From Fasciolopsis buskii (lineage: Eukaryota > Platyhelminthes > Trematoda > Plagiorchiida > Fasciolidae), in the NCBI GenBank assembly GCA_008360955.1, contig LUCM01003878.1:62001-126000 (forward strand): 64,000 nucleotides of DNA. Reading direction: 5' to 3'. Made by a program: the position numbers and the translations under genes. This document shows, one piece after another, positions 51,687 to 63,403 of this stretch. Position 1 is the first letter of the stretch. The number at the start of each line of letters is the position of its first letter. The notes beneath the pieces were generated by a model that saw nothing but the letters and a program-made list of their open reading frames with translations, had not been told where the DNA came from and searched no databases.

Positions 51687-52298
51687 TGTAAAGTACAACA
51701 TCCAGTCGAACTGGAATTCAAATGCGCACCAGACACACTGTGGTTCTGTGGTACACATTCCAGTAAATTATATTTTTCCGTATCTCAGACGGGGAATTCT
51801 CTATATGAACGGTTACGGTCTGAGTCAGAATTACATTGTACTCTAGCAGACCCGTACTTAGCGTCAGTCACTGTCATCATCCCTAGCCTAAGCCCTGAAA
51901 GTTTAGGACCTATGAAACGAAACGACCAGCGTAAGTATAAATTGGAGCATTAGGTGTCAACTCTATACGGACTGCAAACGCTCTGTTTCTCCGCTATCTT
52001 ACTATCTACATATTCTGGCCAAGTAATCGTGATGGCCATCCCTAAGATATTCAACTACTCTTTTACCAACCGGGCAATCTGTAGCTCATAGTCTTAACCT
52101 GGATTGTAACGGATAACAGATGAAGTCTGAAGTTCGGAAGAGTCAACACAAATAGGGCAAACTCGGCAAATAGTACCGTAAGCTTTCATCGTTATTCACT
52201 TTACTTCGCTTATAAATTAAACAACGATGTAAATCATTCTGAGGAAGCGGATCGTAGCCAACAAAAAGACGCTAAGTGATTAAATTGACCGAAAGTGA

Positions 52299-52358
52299 AA
52301 GGATTTAAACTCGCGACCACTGCTGGGCTGTTAGAAACAGCCGTCAGCCATAACACTC
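52299..52358 (-). mobile_element. tRNA-derived SINE fragment
   Basis: The complement gives GTGTTATGGCTGACGGCT (A-box region, 52339-52356) and GCGAGTTTAAATCC (B-box, 52301-52314, drifted) at tRNA-like spacing. It is a SINE relic, not a functional tRNA gene. Confidence 0.4.
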
Positions 52359-52369
52359 CTCAACATAGG

Positions 52370-55300
52370 CGAATTTGAGAAAAATCCGGTGAGGCCTAAC
52401 ACAAAACCTCAGTGATAAATACAATCACTCATAAAAACCACAACCAATCATGCAACGGTTTCATCATTGTTTAGAAATGCAACGACTAAGCTGAACATGC
52501 TATCCCTTGTGAAAGTCAATAGGTTATTGGCTTACAAACCAATATCGACGAGCAAGCAGGTAGCTCGAACAAATGTTCCACGGACAAGCTTAGTAGTTTT
52601 ACAGCGACATGTGATTCTATTCATAAATGAGGCACCTGGTCGTCCGGATTTCTTTTCCTAGTGGTTCAGCATGATGCTTATCTAATAATGACCGCAGATA
52701 AGCAGGTACTGCATAGAATATTTGCAACACACTAATAAGGCCAGTGATAACCTAATTACCAGGGACCGATGATTAGTAGAAAATTTCTTCGTCTCTTCAG
52801 TTTATGACTACGTAGTTGAGAAACCAAAACCTGCGATAAGGGAAAATACATGTGCAACTGATCAAAAATAAAACATTTTCCAAAGTACACCTAAGGAAGA
52901 TAGACAGAAACATGAGCTACTCACCTTTCGGGACAATGATTTCCATAGTAATTTAGCCAAGGTACAAGAAAGAAATAGATTTTCGTTACTGCTGTGCTAC
53001 GGTGTTCAGATCCTTCTTGTATTTTAAAAGTAATATCTCAAAGACCTAAAACGAAGCATATCTGCAATAGCACAAACTGACCAATCCGAATTAGCAAACC
53101 ACAATGCGATAACAAGTGGACTATAGGCGTCAAGAACCAGATGCGACAACTCCTGGGAAGTAAAGTCGCGTGGCATAAAGTGGAACGTAAATAATGGGAT
53201 AGCTTTCAACTAGAAACTTCCAGTGACGTAAAAATCTGCTAAAAATCTCCACATTTCTATGTCGACATTCCACCTATCAAAGTGAAACCACATTTTTACA
53301 CTCCAGGGAGTATTTCATCTATCGTTTCATGCTATTTTACATTTATCACGGCACACATGCACACGTATGCCCCTTAGATTCGGATCATAATTTATGTGCA
53401 CTAGGTCATATCAAACCAGTTGGATGGCAGTTCCAACCCATTCGGAGACTATTCTGGGTTGGAGAATACCAAGTCGATGTAACATTTGTTCATTGACAGG
53501 GAGGCAATGGCGCATCCACCTAAACCAAATCTGTATCCCGATATTTCTAAAATAATTGAAAGCAGCATGGGATTAAGAATAACCGAAAAATGAGCTTGTA
53601 TTTTGTCTTGTTACACTCCCACCTGTGCCAGAAAATTCAACGTAGAAATTGAAATACGAAGTGGTTTATCAAATACTAGCAAACGTGAAATATCTCCGGA
53701 AATCTATGACACACTTTTCTTTGTATGGTGCAAGTGTATATTGCTTCTCTAACTGCAACCGACCAACTGAGCACTGAAACAGCACAGAAAGCCATTTCAC
53801 ATGTGAACTAAATCCCTTATTGCTGGAATCCGTGATCAAAAAATAGAGTCGCCTTCGGTGTAAATCGTCTCTGAATGAGAAACATTTTGTATGGTTATTT
53901 TATACCAGCTTCACGAAGAAATATATCAAACGTTTTCTGGATCTGTTCCGACGTTTCGTGCGTTTTTGCCCCAATGTTCGTCTGTCTACTTCGTTAGTCA
54001 CTCTTACCAAGCCCAGCTGAATTTTCTATTAGTTCATCTTATAATTAGGTGGGCAATTCCTCCATTATATCCCATCAGAAAACTGTGTGCGTGGTGAACT
54101 GATAAACGATGAATGACTGATTCACTCGAGCATTGACAGAAACGTAGGATTCCATTGCGCACGTTAGCTGCTCGTACAAGACCGAAAACCTGAACATCCT
54201 AACCAATTTGGTGTTTCGTTATATTGAGACAAAACTGATCTGACTGTGGATATCAAAATGCTAAGCATTTTCACTGGCATCGTTAAAATGAGACAGATTT
54301 CTTATTTCGCTCACTGATCATCAACCCCCACTTTGCAAAAAGTATTCTTTCAAACGGTAATTTAACACACGATTCTCAGGCACATTTATGATAGACTTAA
54401 TTTTTCGCTAGAGTAGCACCAATTGAGAATCTGATCGAAAGTGCCACACTGCGGGACTCAAATCAAACGCAAAATTTGAATAAAAGGTGACATTTTAAAT
54501 TCAGAATGGCATACAACTATTCCGATTATTCAGCAATCACTTGTTGAAAGATTTCCTTGCATTTGCCTAACTCAAAATTCGGCGCTCGGATTTTTAAGTC
54601 GAAACAGCATCCTTCAAAGCCCTGAGAAGGCACTCTAACTAATCGCGGTCATGATCCTCAAACGCGTGGTACACATGCAAGCATCCATTGTTGCGCAATC
54701 ATAATTCCAAAAAAATATATGAAATGACCTGGTTTTATCCGTTTGACTAAACTTGTGGATAAACTTCCGATAGAACAAATAAACATTTCAGCGGCACAAA
54801 ACCCAGGGACGTGAATAATCAATTGTACCACTTTCAAATGAGACCAGAAAATGGAAAACATCCATGGAAGTAGTAAAACCGGTAATTGTAACCCCTAATG
54901 AACCATGTCATTTGGATATACTGTAATAAACAACAAGTTTTAACTTAGCATTTTTCTACTTCTAATACTCGTTATACATCGGTTACCAAATTTTTAATTA
55001 TTTCTCCTAGTGGTGGAAATCCATTGGACACAATTCGATCAGGATTATTGATCTCATCACTGCTCCGTTACTACCACCGCCGCAGCTATCACCATGACTA
55101 GCCTCAGTATCAGCACCAAAATCAATACGACCATCAAACAACTACCTGCATCACCACCACCAACAACCACGACAATAGCGCAAGAACAATTGGAACACTA
55201 AAACCAGAAGACTGCATTCACAAAACTTCTCCAACCCGGAATTAACATTAGCTATGTTCATCAGATTTGAAATACGACAAGATGCCAAATTTCACTGGTT

Positions 55301-58300
55301 ACTTGGTTCCCTGTGTCAGCAACTGAGGGGAGAAAAGTGAAAGGCAGTGACTACCTTCTCTCTACTGTTCCGAAAATGTCAGTTAGCAAAAAAATCCCGT
55401 TTCGGCAGACAAAAAACCTTTGCACTTCCGGAACCTCAAGCAAAATTTATCCAGCGACGATGAACTGACTAGATTTAGAGAGAAGCAAAACGAACGAAGA
55501 CTCAACAAGTGGACATTCAGCAATCACTCCTGCGTATCTTTCGGAGCAAAAGTAAAAGCAACATTAACACAAAACCTTTGGTTGGGTTCATCTTTTCTAT
55601 TCTCATGGTAAATCTGACAACTTTTCTGAATGGTTAAGCAAACTCTTGAGGTTGAAAATTGGCTGTTCTACCGCGCTAGTTGAGCCTAGGTGAAGTAGGT
55701 GGCATCCAAGTGGTGAAGTGCCTGATCGCTTCGTCCCTTTTTCAATACTTTAAAATTAACTGGGAATCAATTAAAGCTGGAAAGCATTTGATTATATCCC
55801 TGCGCTGGTTTAGTGTTCGGGTGTGACAAAGAGTTTTGTTCTCCTACACGCCAGGAAAGCCCAGCACAATGCTCTAATACACGCGCGTACACACTAGAAG
55901 TCTCCAGTCGCTTTTATTTCAATCCGTGTCGAGTCGCGCTTTTTCGTTAGCCCTGGCTAATAGATTCACGTGATAATTCAATCAAATGCATTATCTCCCT
56001 TTTGTAGGTCCACAGGCGACGAAGAGCTTATCGTAACATGATGTCTAAAAAGTTACTCATTTGTTCTTGAATCGCATATTTAACAGAACTCAGACATTGA
56101 TTTTGTTGCTCATTTGGTTTGTTCTGACCAGTAGACAGATGCGTTATTGATCCGACCACAGTATGCAACTCCAAAATAAAATGACAATGACGGCGCACGT
56201 ATATTCTCCTGGTTTTATGGTAGAACTGTGGATTTCATTTCATTACAATATGGGATAGCGTCAGCCCTGTTTTTGTTCCAATCAACGCAGACTGAAGCAC
56301 TGTAACGTAATTAACTCATTCATGTCAAGTCTGTTTATTGACGTGCCGGTGCACGGAAGTTGCGTTCACACACGTATGTTTTGGTATATGGTTTCGTAAA
56401 AATGTAGCCTAACCATTTTCGAGATGCGACAGCGGCTATCATTCTATTTTCTATAAAATTTTCCACCGCTGATGATTTCTGCGATTTTGATAAAGTTGTG
56501 CACAACTTCGTCGTTGACCCAAAGTGAATTGTAAACAATTTTAGCTGCTGAGAACTTTGACAGTAATAAACATTTTATTTCGGTCCCGTTACATGTGCCT
56601 GATGGCAGTGGTCATAAGTTACTCAGTTCGGAAGATCCAACAAGAATGATGTGTGTCAGTTGCCAGCTTCTACTTGACACCGAGCTACAAACTCATCGGC
56701 ACTAACATCTTATGGGCACAGCAAAAATGGCGTCATGAATATTAAATATCACAACGAGATGATAAAGTGGCATGAGTGTTTCTGCTAAAACCCAGCAAAT
56801 TATTGATGCTGTTATACTCCAAGTCAAAAACGTACTACTTTTCAAATTACTAATTGGAGTAGCCAAGTCAATTCCCCGATTACATTGTGGTCTAACCGCA
56901 AGCACTTCTGTTTTGCTGTATTCACTAGCAAGTGATTCGTCCTACTTTGATCCGTAAGTGGGCGAAATGGATGCATCAAATTTAAGATTAAACAATTAAA
57001 TTTGGGGAGCATCCATCTCGTACTGTACGTACTGTACGTACTGTAAATATGACTTAAATAAAACAAATATTAACCGGCAATCCACATGAACGGTTTGAGA
57101 TCCTGATGAAGGTGTCGTGGATGATTGTGGGGGGGGGAACGAAGTTTGTCGTTGATCACTGATGTCTATTGTCCCTACGTGATCCGTCCCTCCCTGTGAT
57201 ACTGAGAAGTATTCGCGTTGCCAACAGTGGTGAGCAAAGTTCACATCGGCCATGCTATCAGCGGTTGGAACCAGCGCCTTATCGGGCAATAAAACAAAAT
57301 GGGGACGTGTTTCAGTGCAAAAGGTTTCTTTGAAAACTTAAGGATGACAGCGCGCAAGTTGCCAAAACTGTTCTCACGTTAACCAGGGCTATTTAAGGCT
57401 TTTAGTATTGTTCTGTATACTATGCCATGGGAAATAAAAATTCAAATTCAAAAGAAACCCTTAGAAAAGGCAGTATGAAAAGTCACTTGGGGCTCAGTTA
57501 ACCAGCATTCTGGCTTGTTATAACTTCAGAGCTCCTCAAATCTGAATATTGTCGTGCTGCGCGCATGGCCAGTGCTGCAGTTTGCACCACATCTCAAGTA
57601 GTTAAAATGGGCTCCGTGTCTTAGAATGACCGACCGGTCAAAACTAATATGAGATGTATAGCTGAGAAGAGTAACCTGACATTCAGGTAGTCAGATTCTT
57701 CATTCTGACTTCATACGTTCCGCTTACTAACCCCGATGCTCGAACGAATAATCTAGAAGACAATCGTTTATCTTTTTTGTTTTTGAATCTGCCACGATTA
57801 GATGCACCGTTTTCCAAGACGGACGCTTGCCGCTGCCAACCGTCAAAGGAAATCAAAGTCTACACTAGAACATTCAGTGAATTTGGCTTCTCTATGGTCT
57901 ACAAGTTTTCGGCGTTTAAGTCAGAACAACTGATAGATTCATGAGCTGTTGTCAGTTGCTTCGTTATACCGGATTTGTAAGGAGAGAGAGTGGACTCAAG
58001 AACGGGAACTTCATCACATGGACCCTAGGCATCTTCCGCTCTAGGACCAAAAGGATACATAGTGCATTCCTGCCATCCTCCATGTGATGACAAAGATTCG
58101 TTTTATACTGAAAGATCAATGGTTTATCCCGTTCTTGATTTACTTTAGTCAGTAAGTTGTGTCGTTAGTGTTGGATTCTTAATTTCAAGGTCAGATACAT
58201 CAAACTAAATTGATCAGCATAATGAGAAGAGAAAAATGGCCAACATTTGTCCACGAGCGGAAGCGTTAATGAACGGAGTGGCAGTTCCAAAGTGTGAAGG

Positions 58301-58780
58301 AACAAATCGTATAATCACAAGCTAATGCGTACGTAGGTGTGTGTGTTCAGGGTGATTGTTCGGACGGGGAGAGTTTAGTAATAATGTGAAAAAATGCCTT
58401 AATAAATGGTCGGAATAGCTTCTTGTTGGTCATTCTCACTAAACATCGGCAAGATTCAACAAAAATGGAAGATATGGGGAAACGGCACGAGATTTTCAAC
58501 TTAATATTTCAACAGTGCAACACCGAAAACATGGCTCACTTTATTCGTTTCAGCTGCTTTTTTGATCAAAACAGCTATATCATGCCGCTGGTCTTCGCAA
58601 ACAAAACACCCTCTCAATAATTTCAGGAAGAATCAAACTAAAGACGGTAGTACGAGTATGCTCTGACTAAACTTCTTTGAACATCGGTAAAACGGCCCAT
58701 TTTTCAAAATAATGCCTTGAAACAATCCTGTGATTCTGAAGGTGAACGTGGGATCTAGTTTGCAAACAGTCCATCAGCAG
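52370..58780. other. Non-coding stretch with minor simple repeats
   Basis: AT-rich with chance-length frames. It contains a CCA/CAC-rich patch at about 55070-55175, three perfect copies of CGTACTGTA (57019-57045), a run of nine G (57129-57137) and a short AAATTC-type tail near 57430. No gene or transposon body was recognised. Confidence 0.45.
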
Positions 58781-58783
58781 TAG

Positions 58784-59107
58784 GATGGGTTAAACAACTC
58801 CAATGAAGTTGTATCAATCGTAGGGAAAGAGAAAAAAATAGGTCTGGCTGGCTTGAGATCACGCTTTCTTAGTCCAATCAAGCTTTGTGACAAATCGGAA
58901 CTAGACTGATGAAGAAATTCTGTGCCGATCATTTCACCTCGTTCTGCCGTGTATTGCAAACCGCACAATACGACAGAAAAAATATCAGACCCGGAGAAGA
59001 AAAAAAGAATACATGGAAGCAAGAAACAGGCGTTCAAAATCTCAAAAATTTCTGTCGCAGAGTCGAAAAAACGAATCTTAAAAGAAGCAATCGTAAAACA
59101 GGAATAA
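58784..59107 (+). pseudogene. Coding-like frame with two adjacent TGA stops, product unknown
   Basis: Following a possible acceptor (CCATCAGCAGTAG), one frame runs 107 codons and is broken only by TGATGA at 58907-58912. It reads DGLNNSNEVVSIVGKEKK, later RFLSPIKLCDKSELD, then after the stops VPIISPRSAVYCK and a lysine/serine-rich tail ending AIVKQE. The style (basic, Ser/Lys-rich) resembles the 60.6-kb gene. It is either decayed, or a short intron removes the stops, but no clean donor was found. The opposite strand is also open over this segment (59139-58774, 121 codons), which lowers confidence. Confidence 0.3.
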
Positions 59108-59238
59108 GCTGAGACCACGACAAAAAAACGTCTACTCAAAAGCCAGTTCAGAAATAGGCCCTAACAACCAAGTATCAACCTGTACATTAGCTCACTTTTA
59201 AACTAACAGAAATTAAGCTTGAGGAGAACCACAAGTAA

Positions 59239-59664
59239 AATTTGATTAGTGACAATCAGAAACGTGCATGCACGGTTGATTCAGTACAATTATATCAGCG
59301 CACCGATGAGCAAACAGAGGACTTTCTCGGAAGTGACAGCCAGGTCGTTTCACCTGAAATAGTTATTGGGAAAAACGTTGTTTACGATACGCAATCCACC
59401 CTGTTTGATAGCTGATGAAATTGGTCCAAAATGTCAAAGTGATTCACGAACTAAATCCTGATGACTAATTGTCAGAGATTGTACAGGCAAGCAGTCGGAG
59501 TGACAACTATCCCAAGATTGAGCGCATTTGGGACAATGATCAACGTGCGGAATTTGCTTGGCAAGGCAGCGATGATCACCGTAGTTGTACGTCGAAAGTG
59601 TCAAGCCCCATTGCTGCACACACTGCAGCAACTGACTTTTCTATTGACGGTGCTTGATTGTTGA
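59239..59664 (+). pseudogene. 3' end of a duplicated gene-like unit, copy 1
   Basis: A 58-codon frame (59239-59412) reads KRACTVDSVQLYQRTDEQ, then LGSDSQVVSPEIVIGKN and on to a TGA. Downstream, two overlapping frames are open across 59461-59664, one hydrophobic (RLSAFGTMINVRNLLGKA) and one acidic (KIERIWDNDQRAEFAWQG). A 35-nt intron (GTTGTT...GATAG, 59377-59411 approximately) and a 37-nt intron ending TTGTCAG would join the first frame to the hydrophobic one. Other joins are possible. The part from 59312 onward is nearly identical to 62830 onward. Product unknown. Confidence 0.35.
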
Positions 59665-59885
59665 TAAAGTGAAGTGTTTCCTGGTCAGAAATAATTGTGA
59701 ACTTAGAATCGAACAGATGATTGTACAGTCGCTGGGCTGATTTGTGGATTACTGAAACACCAAGTTGTGTTAGTAAGTAATTCTGTTCAGATAGACTAGT
59801 TAGCCGGCATAAAACACAAACAACCGGGTAACCACTCTGTTGTAAAACTGAACCACTACGAATACTAGTAAATTAAGCACCCGTT
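59312..59885. repeat. 574-bp direct duplication, copy 1
   Basis: Aligned without gaps to 62830-63403 at a constant offset of 3518 bp, with about seven substitutions (roughly 99% identity). Similarity begins at AAACAGAG and ends at AAGCACCCGTT. Upstream of the left edge the two loci look only distantly similar (RTDEQTEDFLG against QTENLLG), so the identity jump is sharp. Confidence 0.9.
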
Positions 59886-60568
59886 GAGAGCCGAATGTTT
59901 CTGAGGTGAAAAGGACCCAAGTTTTTTGGTGTTTTAGGTGATCAAGAATAGAACGCATCGTCTGCTCATGTGAAGCGCACCAAAGAAGACACCAGAAGAC
60001 AACAAGTCAAATGTTCCGTCCTTGATTTAACAAATATTTGGTATAATTCGGTGAATAATACCATAGAGAATCAACTGATTATTATAGTTCACCGAAGTTT
60101 GCGGAACTGTGTTCAGTTAGCAGAGGAGATAACCGATCAGCACAGGACTTAAAGCCCCTCCGGTCAATCAGGTGACCAAGAAATGTGAAGTGAATTCGAA
60201 CTAGAAACAAACTTGGATGGATTAATGCAACAATGAAGTGAACAAACCGTTGCAGTAATGAACGGAATCATTCACCATGAACTGTTTTTTTAGGGCTACG
60301 AATTACCATATTGTCTTGCTAACTCCCAACACCAGCCAGACCTTGGAAAACTAAAAATATCATGGACTAAAAGTTGCAAGTGAAACGCTTAATCCAAATG
60401 GAAGAAATAATAATTATGCAGACCAAAATGAGTGCACCACAATAAATGGTCGATCAAAACGGTCACATGCTCCGTGATCACGATCCTCGCGCGTGTTTCA
60501 AATACTCGCTTAAGTATCGACCAAATACATACTTCGAACTAGTTCCTGTTTCGCATCCATTTTTCCAG

Positions 60569-61150
60569 CCCGATGGGGATTTCGCAAAATCGAACTCCCC
60601 ATGAGAAAGCTGAGGTTATTCCTTTTGCGGAGCTTGCAAAAATTAAAAGATCAACAAGCGATTCAAGAAGTCTGGCTCGAGAGAAGGAAGAATCGATTAT
60701 AAAAATGTCCGGAAGGACTCCAAGACAATCGGTAAAAACATCGATTATTGGAAGTTATAGGAGATCTGTCACTCCGAATACCAAAATTTCATCTGATGGG
60801 GCAGTAACAACAGTGATCTCCAGAATGTTATCTTCACACACTTCGTCAGATTCAGATACCACGAAAAGCAGTCCATGCACGAAAACCTGCTGCGAAAATC
60901 CGTTCTCCAGTTTGAATTCAATAACAACCATACATAGCATATTAGCTGGGATTTCTTGTGGTCTAACAGTGAAAAGGAAACATTCGGAAAAAGAATTGAT
61001 GCGTTGGCTACTGAAACGCGATCCTCGATGCGTGATAGCCCCAGATTGTAAGTAAACGTTATCCATGCTGTTTCAGTAATAAATTATGGTGCCCCTGTTA
61101 GATGGCATTGTCACATGAACCATTCAGGCTTTCTAGCAATAAAATTTTAA
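60569..61150 (+). CDS. Two-exon gene with a 29-nt intron, product unknown
   Basis: Exon 1 (60569-61047) follows an acceptor-like CATCCATTTTTCCAG, and an ATG lies at 60573. It encodes a basic, Ser/Thr-rich protein: MGISQNRTPHEKAEVIPF, later SVTPNTKISSDGAVTT, a cysteine-rich CTKTCCENPF, then KHSEKELMRWLLKRDPRC. A consensus GTAAGT donor begins a 29-nt intron (61048-61076) that ends CTGTTTCAG. Exon 2 restores an open frame, reading LINYGAPVRWHCHMNHSG and then FLAIKF before TAA (61148-61150), about 185 residues in all. The intron length is not a multiple of three, so continuation of a sensible frame is real support. Whether the ATG is the start or an exon lies upstream is open. No family recognised. 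The opposite strand carries a 103-codon frame (61066-60755), so coding is probable but not proven. Confidence 0.5.
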
Positions 61151-62015
61151 TAAGATGGAATTAACAGTAGAATTTTTAAGATTGTGCAATACTGTCACAG
61201 GAACAATCAACAACAAAAAATAAATAATTCGATTAACATGCATGCAAAACAGTATGGAAATACTCACTTAGGCCAAACATTCAACACGCTTAGTTGCGTT
61301 GCATCAACGACATTCGGACAGAATTAGAAGTGACACAGTTACACGGCTCCCATACCTCTTTTTGCGTTAGTCGCTGCAGTGATGAGGTCACTCATATACT
61401 AACAATGGTTTTTGTAAAAACTGGGTTGTTACTACGTTGTACTATGTCCTCATTACCGTGTCCAGAACACAAACAGATGGCATTAACTTAACTATATTTA
61501 AAATACACCTCTTAATAGTTGTTTTAAACAATGAATGAATTTACCATTTATAGGATCTGGCGTAACTATGTGATATTAAACCGTGAGTTAAAGCAAAACT
61601 CATTGCACCCGGTGATACCGACGCGGAAATCCGCGCCTGGGAGACCAATTACCCTAGTGTCTAGCAGGATAATATTAAAGTTCCGCTTCTTACCAGACCG
61701 AATGAATTGTAATCTTTAAATGCACATAGGAATAAATCACAAAGGCGTTAGTGAGAACACAAATCGAATTCAAATATTCTTACGGTTCAAGGTCATCTAA
61801 TTGTGCCGTTTTGCACGCAGTAATATGCAAGCAAAGGAAGGATTAATTATCTCATTATTAGTTATCACACCCAACACAGTTCAAAGGAATTTTTTGTCGT
61901 TTTGTTGTCTCCAGGTGACTGCACTGGTGGGTGTTCTGAACGCTCATACAGTTTATTTTATACATATCTAAATCGGAATGAAGGAATGTGGTATTTGAAA
62001 TAATTCTTATTTCAG

Positions 62016-62556
62016 CAGTAGTGTCAGGTATATAATAGTGAATTTGGTCAATACGTTTTGGCGCAGTGGTCCATCGTCCATGTCCAAAATTCCTACTATT
62101 CGATTTCTAATCGGTTCCAAAACAATTCTGGATGCAGATCGCAAATCGTTGCTGCGCTGGATGACAGAATCAACTGATTATAAGCATCTCAGATTTAACC
62201 GAAGTATTCTAGATTTAGACGGCTTAGCCGGACATTCGCGTGTCGTGAAATGCGTTGAATTTCCGTAGTAAAGCAAAAAGCTATCAGCCCCTAGCTCAGT
62301 TACTTGGATCATTGATGCGTTGGATGGTTTGAAGGCACATTTTAGCGTTCGGACGAAATTCCAATCCACTGGATCATGAATGTGCGCATGCAGCTACTGG
62401 ATGAAGACATCGTATTTACATGAGTCATTAATTGATCCTGTCAGCAGCGAACTAGGCTCCATTATCAATAGCCAATCCCTGAGACACACCGTTTTGCTAA
62501 ATTCTGAATCAGCAGAGATGGTGAATTGCTATTCATGCCAAAGAGAACATGCATAA
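62016..62556 (+). CDS. Gene-like frame with a possible 30-nt intron and an in-frame TGA, product unknown
   Basis: After an acceptor (ATTCTTATTTCAG ending at 62015) the frame reads through MSKIPTIRFLIGSKTIL, DADRKSLLRWMTESTDY and HSRVVKCVEFP. A 30-nt intron (62265-62294, GTAGTA...CCCCTAG) removes two stops and joins SVTWIIDALDGLKAHF. A TGA follows at 62377-62379. The same frame then continues for 58 more codons (LIDPVSSELGSIINSQS, ending NCYSCQREHA) to a TAA at 62554-62556. Because 30 is a multiple of three, the data do not separate a spliced gene from a decayed frame with scattered stops. A CxxC pair near the end is the only motif-like element. The strand agrees with the neighbouring genes. 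Confidence 0.38.
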
Positions 62557-62605
62557 ATTATGCCTCGGGCCCAGTATTAATTCACAAGGCGTCAAAATAA
62601 TCATC

Positions 62606-62933
62606 ATGAATCCCATCATAAACCTTGCATGGCACAAGTCATCGAGTCCATTTCGCAAGCTAGTAATATGTTTTGTGTTCACAATTTTCACGCCTTTCGG
62701 AGATTATTCCTAGATCACTATCGGTGGCGGTACAACAGCAAGTGAGATGTGCCAAAAACTCCAATTTGTCAACATCAAATTTTAAACGTCAACCAGGAAA
62801 TGACAGCAGGACTAACGACAACGTCGTTCAAACAGAGAACCTCCTCGGAAGTGACAGCCAGGTCGTTTCACCTGAAATAGTTATTGGGAAAAACGTTGTT
62901 TACGATACGCAATCCACCCTGTTTGATAGCTGA
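62606..62933 (+). CDS. Gene-like unit with a possible 40-nt intron, 3' part duplicated
   Basis: An ATG at 62606 opens MNPIINLAWHKSSSPFRKL. A 40-nt intron (62663-62702, GTAATA...TTTCGGAG) then joins in phase 0 to IIPRSLSVAVQQQVRCAK, which continues to LGSDSQVVSPEIVIGKN and LFDS before TGA (62931-62933), about 95 residues. From 62830 the sequence is the second copy of the 574-bp duplication. It may be part of the same gene as the frame before it, one base out of phase, or the start of a separate gene. Without splicing, one frame is open back to about 62673, so the intron is inferred. Product unknown. Confidence 0.35.
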
Positions 62934-63403
62934 TGAAATTGGTCCAAAATGTCAAAGTGATTCACGAACTAAATCCTGATGACTAATTGTCAGAGATTGT
63001 ACAAGCAAGCAGTCGGAGTGACAACTATCCCAAGATTGAGCGCATTTGGGACAATGATCAACGTGCGGAATTTGCTTGGCAAGGCAGCGATGATCACCGT
63101 AGTTGTACGTCGAAAGTGTCAAGCCCCATTGCTGCACACACTGCAGCAACTGACTTTTCTAGTGACGGTGCTTGATTGTTGATAAAATGTAGTGTTTCCT
63201 GGTCAGAAATAATTGTGAACTTAGAATCGAACAGATGATTGTACAGTCGCTGGGCTGATTTGTGGATTACTGAAACACCAAGTTGTGTTAGTAAGTAATT
63301 CTGTTCAGATAGACTAGTTAGCCGGCATAAAACACAAACAACCGGGTAACCACTCTGTTGTAAAACTGAACCACTACGAATACTAGTAAATTAAGCACCC
63401 GTT
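62830..63403. repeat. 574-bp direct duplication, copy 2
   Basis: Partner of 59312-59885. In the acidic frame the differences within the open region are one silent change (CAG/CAA) and one Ile/Ser change; in the hydrophobic frame they are Arg/Lys and Leu/Val. Both copies share the same TAA in the acidic frame, so that stop predates the duplication. Confidence 0.9.
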
